Shown here: piece after piece, positions 20,600 to 32,286 of the stretch | How positions within the stretch are numbered: position 1 is the stretch's first letter | Layout of the letters: each line of letters starts with the position of its first letter | Assembly: GCA_015143295.1 (NCBI GenBank) | Contig: CM026567.1 | Coordinates: forward strand, 9,938,416-10,002,415 | Reading direction: 5' to 3' | Origin: Tetracentron sinense | Lineage: Eukaryota > Streptophyta > Magnoliopsida > Trochodendrales > Trochodendraceae | DNA length: 64,000 nucleotides | Program-made: the position numbers and the translations under genes | The notes under the pieces: generated by a model | Database searches by the model: none | What the model was told of the DNA's origin: nothing | What the model saw: the letters and a program-made list of their open reading frames with translations, nothing else

Positions 20600-22735
20600 C
20601 GCTCTCTTTCATTCAAAGTTCTAGGTCGGTTTTCAGCAAAAATGGAAGGAAATTAGTCTGTCTTAAGGACTTCGACTATGAGGAATGCCAGCCCCTATTC
20701 TCCAAAGACGAGTGCCAGCCCTACTCTCAGGCTTTTTCTATTCTCGAAATCTGCTTCTCAACATGACCTGTATCATCACATAATCGAAAAATATTCATCG
20801 TATTTAGAAAAAAGAAATGAAAACAAAATAAGGGAAAAACACACATGAAATGTTTCGATATTATTTTCTTCAATGACATCTATCGCTTGTTTCAGAGCTT
20901 ATGAATCAACGATTCCATGATTTCCATTTGCCTATACTTGGTTGGTTGAGACAGACACTGAAATAAGCATGAGAGTAGGGCTAGCACTCCTCATTCTCCA
21001 AATTAAATATTCACACTCCATAGAAAAGTCACAGGTTTAGTTGCTTTTACCGGTATTTTTGCAACGGGTATATTCAACTACTTTATTCTCCCTCCTTTTA
21101 AAATCACACCTGGTTGGCTTTGAATTTGGACATAGTCTAAGCTTTCCTCCTATTGATTGCAATAATGGCACAGGACAAAAATAACGAATTTTTCTATCGA
21201 AAAAATATAAAATAAGGAAGAGATGGTCTTGGACGGAAAATGTAGTGGCAGAAAAAGTTGGGAGTGGGAGATGGAGATCCACCTTCCAGTGATAGACCTG
21301 ATTGGATGATCAAATTAGCCACCTTTGGACTTTTTTAATATTTCCTACCCCACTTTTTGACTGAAATTATTCACTCGACTCAATCATTCTCTTTTGGGGC
21401 TACCCCACTTTCCTCCTTGAACTGTGGGAGTAGTAAGGAGACAAGGATTTGAGCTAAGACAAATATGGCCCGCAACAAAATCCTTGTGTACTTGAACAAA
21501 AAGGAGTGTAATAGAGGAGAGTGGGGCAAGCAAAATCTTCTGCTAAAAATATAATGAGAGAGATGTAATGGATGAGACTTGAGAGAGCCATCTTCTTAGC
21601 GGGCGAAATGAAATGGATGCATGTATCAAATTTAGAGTTATGTTCTTTATAGAGCACTAGTGAGCAGCACGTGCATCGCACGTGAGAGGGAGGGGAAGGG
21701 GAGAGAGTAGGAAGAGTGACTCTAGTGAGAAAATTTTAAAATTTTAACTTAAAAAGATGAAATAGTGGGGTTGAACCACCTCGTGTCCCTACTTTTTCTC
21801 TTGAAAAGTAGTTACAAAATAGAGAAAAATTGAGAGGGTGTGCCTCTTTATTGAGAGAGACCAAGGAGGGCGTATGAGAGAATGTAAAGATAAGGATTTG
21901 AGGGGATCGTGGAGATATAGAGGGATTATTATTAGTTGTAGTTGATATTACTTAAAAACCCCTACTAACTTTTCTCGTGTAAAATTAGATAACATAATAT
22001 CTTAATTTTTTTATATGGAGCTATGGACAAAATAAGAAAAATATAAAATTTTCACCCTTACTAACTCTAAGATACCATAAAATTGGGACTCAATAGGAAT
22101 ATTAGAAAAAATAACCAACTTTTTAACCTCGCTTCTCTCATTATAATAGTAGGGATATGTACAGTCTACTCTTTTTTTTTTTTCTTTTCTTTGGAGTTGA
22201 AATGATATTATGTAACTAACACACACAACAAACCTAAGGTAGCCGCTAAGGTGCCATAAGGGTAAGTCCAAGCAATCACTCCAAACAGGCCTGTCTTAAG
22301 TAGGGTTAATGAAAAACTGTGATACAGAATCGACGACTTTTATCCAGGCTGCACCTTGCAATTAAGAACTTAATTTAACATATACATCGTACATGCATGA
22401 ATACAAACACGTAGGAACATTGTATGTACAAATGTGCAAGTATGTATATACTAGCTCAAAAACCCGTGTAATGCACCAGATAGAAAAGAAAGAAGGAAAA
22501 TGAAACAAAAATCATCCCGAAGGCACAAATGAAAGAAAAAAATATCTTCGAAAAAGGATAACATGTGATAGACCCAAATGTACATTATTTTAAATACATC
22601 ACTTAAGAAAAAGTAAAGTAAAAGAAATAAATAGAATAGATGATAGTAAGGCAAACACAAATATGACTAATTTCGACACTTGATTTTTTTTGGCATAATT
22701 AAGGAAGGAAATTTATATCATGTAAATAAACCTTA
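20600..22735. other. Intergenic, no gene recognised
   Basis: AT- and GA-rich sequence with no supported coding region. Two Helitron-like termini on the minus strand are possible: an inverted CACGTGC..GCACGTG at 21668-21684 beside CTAG at 21657, and CCCGTGTAATGCACC near 22463 beside CTAG at 22451. The left flank of B1 ends at 22735. Confidence 0.5.
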
Positions 22736-25397
22736 TGTAAGCACTCAATTTTTACACCCCTCCTAACCATGGTTAAGGGTTCTTAATCATGGTTAAACCC
22801 CTAGTCGAATCCCTTTAACCCTAGGTATAACCCTAGTAGACCCTAGGTTTTAACCCTAGTTACCCCTAACTTCACTTAAACCCTAGGTAAACCCTGGCCA
22901 TAGCCTAGCCCTAACCTAGCCCTAGCCTAGCCCTAGCTTAGCCCTAACCCTAGATGAACCCTAGTCTAGCCCTACCTAAGGCCTAGCCCTTAGGGCTTAA
23001 GCCCAAAACCCAAGAAACCTAAGAGTCAAGCCTCTCGGCCTGGGCCCAAGCCCAGGCCTAGGCCCAAAAAAATTCAAACCCCACCCCCCCCCGGGTACCT
23101 CTTGCATCATGCCTCCTCCAAAGCCCACTCCCCTCCACAGTAGCCTTCTCCCTTAATCCCCTTTGGGTCCTCAGGTCCTCCCTATAGATGGAACACCCCC
23201 CATGGCGTGAGGACACTCCACAAGCTGAAACTCGAACCCCTGTTTGTCTCACAAGCCCAAGCCTTCCCCTAGGCACTTTCAGCAACCCCTAGCTCCCTTC
23301 TGGTCTATGTATAACTTCCCGGCCACCACCACAGCACCACCGTGCTCCACCGCCCCTGCCAAACATCTCCAACACATCCACCAGAGTTGCAGTAGGGTTG
23401 GGCTTCTCCCTACGCCTATTTATTTCCATTTAAACTCATTGTGAGCCCCTGGTCCTTCCAGGGGACTATTTTGTTGATTTTTGCAGAAAACCATAACAGG
23501 GGTCTTCCCACCTCATCCATAGGTGTAGGGAGCCCCTCACGGGCACAATGCATGGCCAGCATCCTCAGGAACTTCTGGGGGTCCCTCAATCCATGAGGAA
23601 ACCCCTGGTTCCACCACCCTGCAGGCAGCCCATAAGGCGATTTTCATTTTAGAGAAAATTGCAGGGTGTCGGTAAACACCAGTACCGACATCCATGGTAT
23701 TTCCTGCCTCAGAGCTTGTGGCCCCCACCTGAGCCCCTTGGATCACTCCAAAGCCTGGGTTGGATCCCCAGACCTTCCACTAACTCACCTTGGCCCTCCC
23801 AGGGTTGAGGGTTAACCGTACCATGGTTTACCAATCAAAAAAGCAGGACTATGCTAAATGGTGGTAGACCATCTACCGCCATTTAATATTTTATGTAAAA
23901 GGTGAACGTTGCCTCTTTGGTGCGTTGTGGGGCCACTCCAGGCCATCCCTGGGGCCCACCATAGGCTCAAACTATTCCCCAGACTCCCCTCTTCAACTCC
24001 ATGCTCTCAAACCTCCCTGGGTTAACACCTAATCCGAGTAAAAGGGGTTTAATTATGGTTAAAAATGCCTTTATTGGCGGTAAAACATTCACCGCAAATA
24101 TGGATCTGTGAAGAATCCGAATTGGCGGTAAATGCATTACCGCTAATTCCAACCTTATGCTTTTTTAGGCTTTACAGTAGCCCATGTGGGCCCTCCACCA
24201 GACCTAAGGGCCATCCCAAGCATGCCCAGACCATGCCCCTTTGCCTTAACTGTAGGTTAACTCAATCATGATTAAGAATTAACCATGGTTAGTTGACCAA
24301 ACCCCTTTGAAAAAATCCTTAAGAATCTAAAATATTCTGAAACAACAGGAAACATCACTTTTGGATTATGTGCTCAGGCCTACCATGGTTTAACCATGGT
24401 TAAACCCATTTAAACCTTGAAAAAGTGCCAAAAAAAATCATGAAAAATCTAAAGTGGTAGTATAATTTCAAATTTGACTTTGTACACTGTTTAACCTTGG
24501 TTAATTGGACTTACCATGGTTAAACCCATGTCTTGACCATGGTTAGCCCCATTTAACTTTGGAAAAATTTGGGAACAACTCCTAAAAATCATTAATCAAC
24601 TTACTCAAGGACCATAAACATACCTTGGACCTTACCCAATCCCAGTTAGCAACCCTAACCACAGTTAAACCCCTTTTGGCCTACCGGGCCTAACCTTAGC
24701 CTACCGGGCTCACCCTTTGCCTATCGGGCCTGATCCAAAGCCTACCCGGCTTACCCTTGGCCTACCGGGCCCACTCAAAGCCTACCAGCGCTACCCTAGG
24801 CCTACTAGGCCTAATCTTGGCCTACCAGGCCCAACTCTTAGTCTACCAAACTAAACCCTAGTCTACCCGGGCTCCACCCTTGGCTATCGGGCTCAAACTC
24901 TAGTCTCCGGACTACCCTTGGCCTACCGGGCCCAATCAACATAACCAAGCACTTGACCAACCCGGTCAACAACCCCTAGCCTCCCTGTTAGATCCTAAGC
25001 CACTCTTGGTGCACACACAACACTCCCCCTAGCCTCAACATAGGCTCATGTGTCAGAACTACGCTCGATCTGATCTCACCCAATGTAGTACGTAGGCAAA
25101 CCCAACTCGGGTTCGACCCTAGTTTAGTTTTTTCTTTCTTGGATTAGTATAAACCTAAACCTTAGATAATTTGACTAACCATTGACATTAATTTGGCTTA
25201 AACCTAATAGTAGGGAACCGTTGTAAAAACGGAAGAACCGGGGTGCCTAATACCTTCACCGGGCTTAACCGAACCTCTTACTCAAACTCTAATCAAACTT
25301 AATACCTTATCCATTACCTGATACTTACCCCTACCGAATCAATAAGTGGCGACTCTGAACATAGCACAAATGTGAGTAACCGAAATCCATGCTCACA
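22736..25397 (+). repeat. B1 5' LTR (family B, Tat/Ogre-like, 2662 bp)
   Basis: Starts TGTAAGCACTCAATTTTTAC and ends TGCTCACA, four bases before the primer site. Rich in AACCCTAG words at its start, TTAACCATGGTTAA-type palindromes throughout, GGTAA/TTACC hairpins, and an array of about 25-bp units containing CCTACCGGGC near the 3' end (24680-24960). Same family as 35310-40490 and 48138-50337. Confidence 0.85.
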
Positions 25398-27617
25398 GCT
25401 CTGGCAACTCTGCTGGGGATGATGTCTTTTGTCATACCTCAAGGTTCAACCCGGAACTTAGGTCTAAACCAAATTAACATCAACATTACTCAAATACTTT
25501 AGAATTAGTCTAATACTAATTCTTTATATCTTTGAAGTGTATTTGTACTGTGCATCCCATACATAGCATAGTAATGTGACAACCTTGAATCCCATTAGAC
25601 AGGTTTAATACACTTACGGCTGCTGGATGATTATCCTCAGTGACAGAGGCTTAAAAGTCTTGGAGGTCCGCGGAGTTACTCCTACTGGGTGATTACCCTC
25701 AGGAAATGATTCTGAACGCTCTCGTTTACACCAATCGTCCTTTCTCAAGGGAATCGTATATATGGTGTTAAGTGATCCCCCCCATCCTTAGGAACCAGTT
25801 ACATCACCCCAGCATGTATACATGTACATAGGTCAGGGTATAGTCTACAAGCAGCCCACCTGGAGGGATACTCTAAACCCTAACCTGCTTGCACCCTATA
25901 ATTATCCCAATCATAGTTGACTACCTGGGCACATCCTACCCGGATAAGCACCCACTCAAGGGCATGTGATGAGCCAAACTTGTGCTTGTAATAAACACAT
26001 CTTTTCCCCACATCTTGACATAGCCATGGGGTTCAAATCCCAGACAATAGGTTTTCATTAGACTTATCCTCTGCCTTGACCTATAGGGCCCCGGTTCCCA
26101 AAAACCTGAGTAAGCATACCGGATCTCTGTCCGCTTGCCCTATCGGATCACATGTGCTCTGTCACACCCAATCAAAAAAATGCATCATTATTACTTGCAT
26201 CATCCTCACATCTTGCATACATAGTACACTTACATAGAGTCTGTATATTTGTCCAGGTAGATGGCAGGTCCGTCAGGGATTGTTCCGTCAAATGGTCAGC
26301 CTTCGTGGCTTGTACACCTCCTCTCTTAGGGGCATGTGATAACACCCCTCCAAAAACATTGAGGCCCTAACTTGGGATCAACATCTCGCTTGAGCTCAGT
26401 ACTACCGAATGAGTAACACCCTAGACCTGTCCATGGTTGAGCCAGACTGGCGCCTCTTAAATGCTTTAATCCAGTGTTGGAACACATCCTACATAGAGTT
26501 TTTTTGATAAGAACAAGCTAGGGTCCAACACTGGAGGAAATACAGTGCATTCTTGGCCTAATCATGGAAGGCGATGCCATAGTACCGCACTACAGGGCAA
26601 ACTTTCAGGCAAACCTCTCAAGGTTTTTACAAATCAAGCCTACCTCCCTACAGCACATCCTACCGGCACTTACGAACGGGTTGTCTATAAATTTTCTTGA
26701 GCAGCAGTACTAGCCCTGGTAGAACACCCCCCCCCCCTCAACGAACTTCCGGGGTCTCAATGCCTTTGCACTGATCTCATGTCTCAGCTGATGTTCCCGA
26801 AATTGCCGCACGCTCGCCGACTCAATATTGGTGAGGATCATTGAAGACATGCACGACTCCAAGACGGTCATCCTAGTCATCCTTGCAAAGCTTCTCAGGA
26901 CTCTCAACCAAGCAACAGAACGCAGAAAGGGCATCTTTCATGCCAGTGCGCCGCTACTACACTTTGGCTGGTATCACACCTGCCTACCATCCTACCAGTT
27001 GCCCAACATCACTCGAGATGCATACAGCCTGCCCAAGAAGATTTCTCAGAATCAGGCAGCAGATAGTGATTACCGACGTCCAAACTCTCTATCAGCTTCT
27101 CCAGAACCTGAAAGAGGAGCAAAATTTACATGAGAATGCGTGTAAATGGTTCGCAGACAGCTAACACGTGTGTCAGAGAAAGGAAAGAGATGCATGGTCC
27201 TAGCAGGTCTCACCGGCTCAGTAGCCCCCTACATACAATCCGAGTCATCCGCCAGTTTGGACTCCCTCAATACACCAGAGAGTGATAGACAACCGAGAAA
27301 ATGATCTTCGCCAACTTCACGTGCAGTGTGAACGCCTCACCCGCCAATTCCAAGCATAATGACGAGCGTCCTAGAGAGATCAAGCCCAACTTTGTGTTTA
27401 CAACAGGACCACTAACTGAATTCTGCAGATCGACTATGAGTGAAACAATCTTGACATTCCATTGTATGCCCGACAACCAGGGAGTACCGACACCCGTTCG
27501 CTCCATCACGCGGAAACCATACCCATCACCGACTGGTGGTTTCCCTCTAGGTAGACATCTTCTTGGAAAGGCAGTTAAAGATCCAGGATGTCATAGCTAG
27601 GGACCTACCCGGCAAGT
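25398..27617 (+). mobile_element. B1 interior, 5' part only
   Basis: Collinear with 40491-42330 of B2, sharing for example the ATGGA(A/T)GGCGA(T/A)GCCAT start (26566 here, 41616 there). No long frame. Similarity to B2 stops at about 27617 after GACCTACCCGGCAAG, where C1 sequence begins; the rest of the B1 interior is missing. Confidence 0.65.
25402..25419 (+). other. B1 primer binding site, tRNA-Arg type
   Basis: TGGCAACTCTGCTGGGGA, one base from the TGGCGACTC.. form used by Tat/Ogre-like gypsy elements (tRNA-Arg). The difference is G-to-A at a CpG. Confidence 0.75.
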
Positions 27618-28989
27618 GTGAAAGACAAAACCACCATTGCATCCCAAATTCAAAGAAAAAGATTGATCAAGAATAGTGCACCAAAAAAGAAGAAAATTCC
27701 ATAAAATGGTGAGGCCCACATATGAAAAGGGTGAAAAATAGCACTAAAATTCTTCCATCTTTTTGGATTACCCTAGAAGCATCTCTCAGTATTTTTTGAA
27801 GCTTGGTGTTCCTGTAATGCACTAATGTCCTTATCTATCTAAGGGTGCCTACTTCTAAAGGTGTTCAGTCAGAATTTCACCTCACACACTTCACATTGAT
27901 GGTATAGCCTATTACTCACTATACCTTAGCTTGTGTGACTATGTCTTGTCATCCCGTGTGCATATTGTCGATAGAAATATCCTCGTATACTCATCATTTT
28001 ATGCTACACATTCTTGGACATTGTATTATTTGTTCTTACAAAAATTTGCACATACTGGATTTGCTTAATGGAGCTGTCATGTTGATTTTTTTTTGCAAAA
28101 TGGAGGATTTTTTGAAAAAATTTTCTAGCAAAATGCATACTTTTGGTTGATTTAGAGTGTTTTCAGGGAAGATCTTACCTTTCCATTCTACAGATCTCTA
28201 ATTGTGCATTCTTTAATCTCCAAAACTGATTCACTTGAAGCTCTAGAAGGTTGGTTCAGGTGTCCATTTCAAGTGTTGAAATCCTCGGGTCACTAGCTTG
28301 CCATGTTATTTTGGAGGGTATTGACATTCTTTTCATATTTTTTAGAGATTCCTCTCCAAAAGCTACCCCATAACATGCCAAAGATCATCCCAATGGGGTC
28401 ACATTCATCTCTTACATAGGTTCAGAAATTCTGCAAAGAGGGTCGACCTTGAGTGATCGTTCGGTCGACCGAACACCTAAAAATGGGGTTTTCGAAACCC
28501 TCGTTGATGGTATTCATAAATTCCTTCCATTTTGGAGTTTTCCCTCTGTAAAAATCCAGCTGTGGTTTCTGTGTTTTTAGCCCTCACATGCATGCTATCA
28601 GGCTTTCATCTTGGTTCAAGGTTTTGCTAGCTCTGCTTTTGCAAGTTACAGACCTTCTCACCTTATTTACGAGGGCTTCAACGCCTCAGTGCTACCTAGA
28701 TTTTTAGTTCCTTCATCCTCCAAGGTTTTATCTCTGTACTCGGCTCCTCCATGTTTCAAGTGAGCTGCTCACTCCACTAGAAGTTCCCTTGCCCAGCCGT
28801 ATTGCTTCCTCCACAGTGCAGTATGGTCCTCAACCACTACTTGGTTTGGTTTAAGGGACTGTTTTCAACACTCCCAGCCTTCTCTCCTCTCCTCCACATC
28901 CTCATCAAGGTAAAACTCTTCCTTCTCTTCAGTTACTTGCATTTGGGTCTATGGCTCTTGAGTATCTTCTTCTCATTGCCTCCATTCTC

Positions 28990-30321
28990 ATGGCAGGTCG
29001 CCCTAAGCGCCGCCTCATCATTTCTCGAGATGAAGATGATGTCTTTGAGTTTGAGGATGCATCATATGATACTGGCCATGGCATCCATGTGGGCTATGCG
29101 GTCCATTCTAGGGTTCTTCCACCCTCAACTTTCCATAAGAAAGCCATGGGTGCTTCCAGTTCAAAACCCTTGGCTAAATCAAAGGGTAAATCTCAAGTCC
29201 CCACTCTTGAGCCTGAAATTGTGCGATTTTGCACCACAGGGAATGAACAGCTTTGTAATACTTGGCTTAAAAATAGGGCTGTTACAATTGAAAGGGCCAC
29301 TGTCATTTTAGATTTCACCCATCCTGGTTTCAGGGAAATCATTGACTCTCGCCAATGGTCTGGTCTTTTAAAATTGACCGGTTATGCCAGTCTAGACCTT
29401 GTTCAAGAATTTTATGCAAACATATATTTTGTCAACCCTTGTAATTTTTCCTTCAAAACTCAGGTTAGGGGTAAGAAAATTCTCATTAATTCGGATGTCA
29501 TTGCCTTTTTCATTAGTGCCCCTCAGGTTCCGGGAGCCTATTACCCTTATCTCTATCTCACCAATGAGGATAAGCATGATTTGGACAAGGTGGCCAGCAA
29601 TCTTTGTGATGATCCCTCACAAAAATGGACTCATCCCCATTTACCTCACTCCAGTCTTTCATACTTGGGTCGTCTGTTTCATCTTATTATGTGTTCCAAC
29701 ATTCATCCCAAGGTGCATTCTACTAATCTGAGTGTTGATCGGGCTCGGTTCCTGTAGAGTGTCATGACTGGAGACACTATTGATACTGGTGCCCACATTA
29801 TTGACCTAATCCTTCAGGCTATAGCTGTGCATCAAAAGCGCTCTGCTCTTCCTTTTGGTGTCCTCATCACCAATCTCCTGTTTGTTGAGGGGATTAGAGA
29901 TTGTTCCTTTGAGGCTAGCAAGCCTTCCTTAGGACCCATTTGTTCTTGCATCTTGACTAGAAGTTTGTCCCATGCTGCGATGCTGGAGAATGAGGGGGAC
30001 ATTGATGATGATATCGCTCCTTCGGCCCTGGGTGCTAGTGCCTCTCTCAGCTATGCTAGAGCTCCTCCGAGTCCCTTTTCCTTCAAGACAATGGCTGCCA
30101 TGCTTGCCGATATGTCAGTTGCTCAGTCGCACTTCTCTACTGATCTTCATGCCAGCCTGGACTCTCATGCCACTGCTACTTAGGATAGTTTTTTAGCGTC
30201 TAATCGACGGATTGATGCACTTTCCAATATGGCGCAGGCCTCTTGCCAGGAGCTTCCCGATTTTTGTTCTCGATATCAAGATGATGTTGCTCATCACTTT
30301 CGTTTGCACCAGGATGATTAG
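28990..30321 (+). pseudogene. C1 env-position ORF, 'putative plant transposon protein' type, two in-frame stops
   Basis: One frame of about 443 codons with TAG at 29755-29757 and 30181-30183, closing at TAG 30319-30321. Start ATG 28990 (MAGRPKRR) is preferred for its basic N-terminus; an in-frame ATG at 28951 would add a short hydrophobic leader. The middle (FYANIYFVNPCNFSFKTQVR, then GKKILINSDVIAFF) resembles the plant-specific transposon-protein domain found next to retroelement pol genes. The C-terminus is Ser/Ala/Asp-rich and no transmembrane span is evident in the body. Lying before the polypurine tract, it occupies the env-like position. Function unknown; I would not call it an envelope protein on this evidence. 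Confidence 0.6.
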
Positions 30322-31044
30322 CACTTCTTGCGATGATGGTTCCAGCCTTGTTTTGTTTGTCGTTTGTGCTGGATTTTGCTAGTCTGTTTTGTTTGTTATG
30401 AGTCTTTGGTTGGTTTTTGTGCTGTGCACCCTTGGTTACTATATATGGGATGCTATTGCTTTGTTTCTGCTACTTAGTTAATGCTCCTGCCTCTTTGTGT
30501 TTCCCTCTGTTGTTGATCTTTGATGCTCCTTCTACTTCATGCTAGGGTTGCTATTTCTGTAGGATTGTTTTCCCTTAGCAATTCAAGCCAAAAAGGGGGA
30601 GAAGTTAGCTAGATAGATCACCTTAATGTGCATCCTACATACAATGTGTTCTCATCATCATATGTGTAATTGTGAAACTTTACTTCATATTATCATTATT
30701 TTTACATTGCTTCACTCATGGATTCACATGCTCAAGATTCTGAAACCTTTGTCAGATGGGATCTCAGATTGAGGGAGAGATCTCATACTACCTTGCATGA
30801 TGTTTATTATTTCAATGGTTTTATATTTTATGAAATTCCCCCATGCTTCACAAAGGTATTGGTTGTTTAAGTGTTTCAGGGGTGATTGATGCATCAATGA
30901 TCTCGTAAGGCATACTACTCCATGGAAGAAGTCCAAATGTCTAGTGTCATGTTCTTTTCATTCTCTTTGTTTCTTGTGGGCTTAAGAGAGTCTGTAAAGT
31001 CATGTCCATCAGTTATATTGTGTGTTTTGTCTCAGAATTGCGCC

Positions 31045-31056
31045 AAAGTGGGAGAT
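31045..31056 (+). other. C1 polypurine tract
   Basis: AAAGTGGGAGAT immediately before TGTAATG, the LTR start. Confidence 0.75.
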
Positions 31057-32286
31057 TGTAATGTCAAAATTGTGTTGGCAAAATTCTGAGCCCAAAATGT
31101 TGTATATAGGTTATAGTAGGTCTCATCCGGTTTGAAAACAAAGTGAAGAAGAAGCCGTGAAGAATCTTGAAGCTACATCACTCACATTGGCTCAAAAAGT
31201 AAGTTTTGAAAGAGAGACCTAGATGACCTTAGGTTACCTCATGGAATTGACCCATTCATCAAAAAACTTAAGTCAAAAAACACTAGAGGTATAGGGGATT
31301 GCATTTAAGGCTAAAAGGATAAAAATATGAAAAAAATGCACCCCAGGGTTGACCCTTACCATTTTGGGTCGACCCTGAATAGCCTAGGTTTTGTATGGTG
31401 TTTTCAGGCAGAGAGTGAGATTTTTGGAGGTCGACCCTGAAGGATGGTTGGGTGGACCGAAGTGTACACTTTGGTCAGCCGAACCATCCCCTAGGGTCGA
31501 CCCTGATATGAGATTTCGGTTGTTAAGTTTAATTGTTATAGTGGGTCGACCCAGGGATCCTCTAGGGTTGACCTTGATATGGAAAAACTTTCTAAAAATA
31601 TTTTTTAGCAACTTCTAAACCCTGAAACCTTTCCTATATATATTAGACCTCTCCTAATCCGCGAGTGATATTGATTGGAGATTTTTTAGAACACTTTGTG
31701 CCTATTTTGAGTTCATGAAAACTCTTGGATTCATTGATCTTCATGTCCATTAGTTGGCCTCTAGGTTGTGCAAAGTTTTCAAGCATATTTTCTCAAACTT
31801 GCATTAGATGATCCTTAATCATTAAGAGATCACCCTAGGGCTTCCACAAACCCTAAAACCCACTGTATGCTTTACTGTGAGTGTTGGTTAGCCTGAGCTA
31901 AAGCTGACAAAGACGGAGATTGGTCTTCGGAGACCGTGGTTGATCACTTTGAGTAAGATTGGCCAGTGAGGAACCGGAGTTGCTGTTACGGGGATCGAAC
32001 GTGTTGTGTTCGTAGTTTGCAAGCTGAGGAATCGATACCGAGGAACGCTGTGTCGTGTCCGGTTGGGTAAGATTTGAGTCTTGTATTGTTCAAATCTTCT
32101 AATAGTGAATTTTGTGCTGGACTAGGTCCCGTGATTTTTCCCGGAAGGGTTTTCCACGTAAAAATTTTGTGTGTTCAAGTGAGATTGTTTGTATGTGATT
32201 GTCAAAAATTAAAATTGGAAAAAAAATTAAAGTAGACCTATTCACCCCTGTCTAGGTCCAAGAGTGCATTGAAATAAGGAATTTCA
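31057..32286 (+). repeat. C1 3' LTR (1230 bp)
   Basis: Starts TGTAATGTC and ends GGAATTTCA. The end is fixed by comparison with the reversed copy C2, which starts at 59244 with the complement. Holds an array of GGGTCGACCC-type palindromes (31345-31575) and a TATATATATT box (31635-31644). The following bases GCAAT would be the target duplication; the other copy is lost with the 5' end. Confidence 0.78.
31345..31575 (+). repeat. GGGTCGACCC palindrome array, C1 LTR
   Basis: About eight related words, among them exact GGGTCGACCC at 31366, 31494 and 31543 and decayed forms GGGTTGACC and GGTCAGCCGAACC. The last lies about 60 bases before the TATA box. Confidence 0.85.

Larger units (their letters stand above)
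27618..32286 (+). mobile_element. C1: 5'-truncated copia-like (SIRE/Maximus-like?) element
   Basis: Contains an env-position ORF, two polypurine tracts and a 3' LTR, but no 5' LTR, gag or pol. The tracts CCAAAAAGGGGGAGAAG (30587) and CCAAAGTGGGAGAT (31043) are of the kind seen before copia LTRs of the SIRE/Maximus group, which also carry an extra ORF after pol. The left boundary is a breakpoint, not an element end. Confidence 0.6.

Noticed and set aside
22795..22990. Runs of AACCCTAG(G/T) resembling plant telomere repeat
   Set aside because: Units are irregular, mixed with other words, and recur at the start of all family B LTRs (35380, 48210); they are LTR sequence, not interstitial telomere.
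23058..23746. Several 60-75-codon frames in the family B LTR
   Set aside because: Overlap on both strands, not conserved in the other two LTR copies, no motifs.
28990..30321. Stop-codon reassignment or programmed readthrough (both stops are TAG)
   Set aside because: Two nonsense changes in a decayed element need no special explanation, and the dioxygenase uses the standard code.
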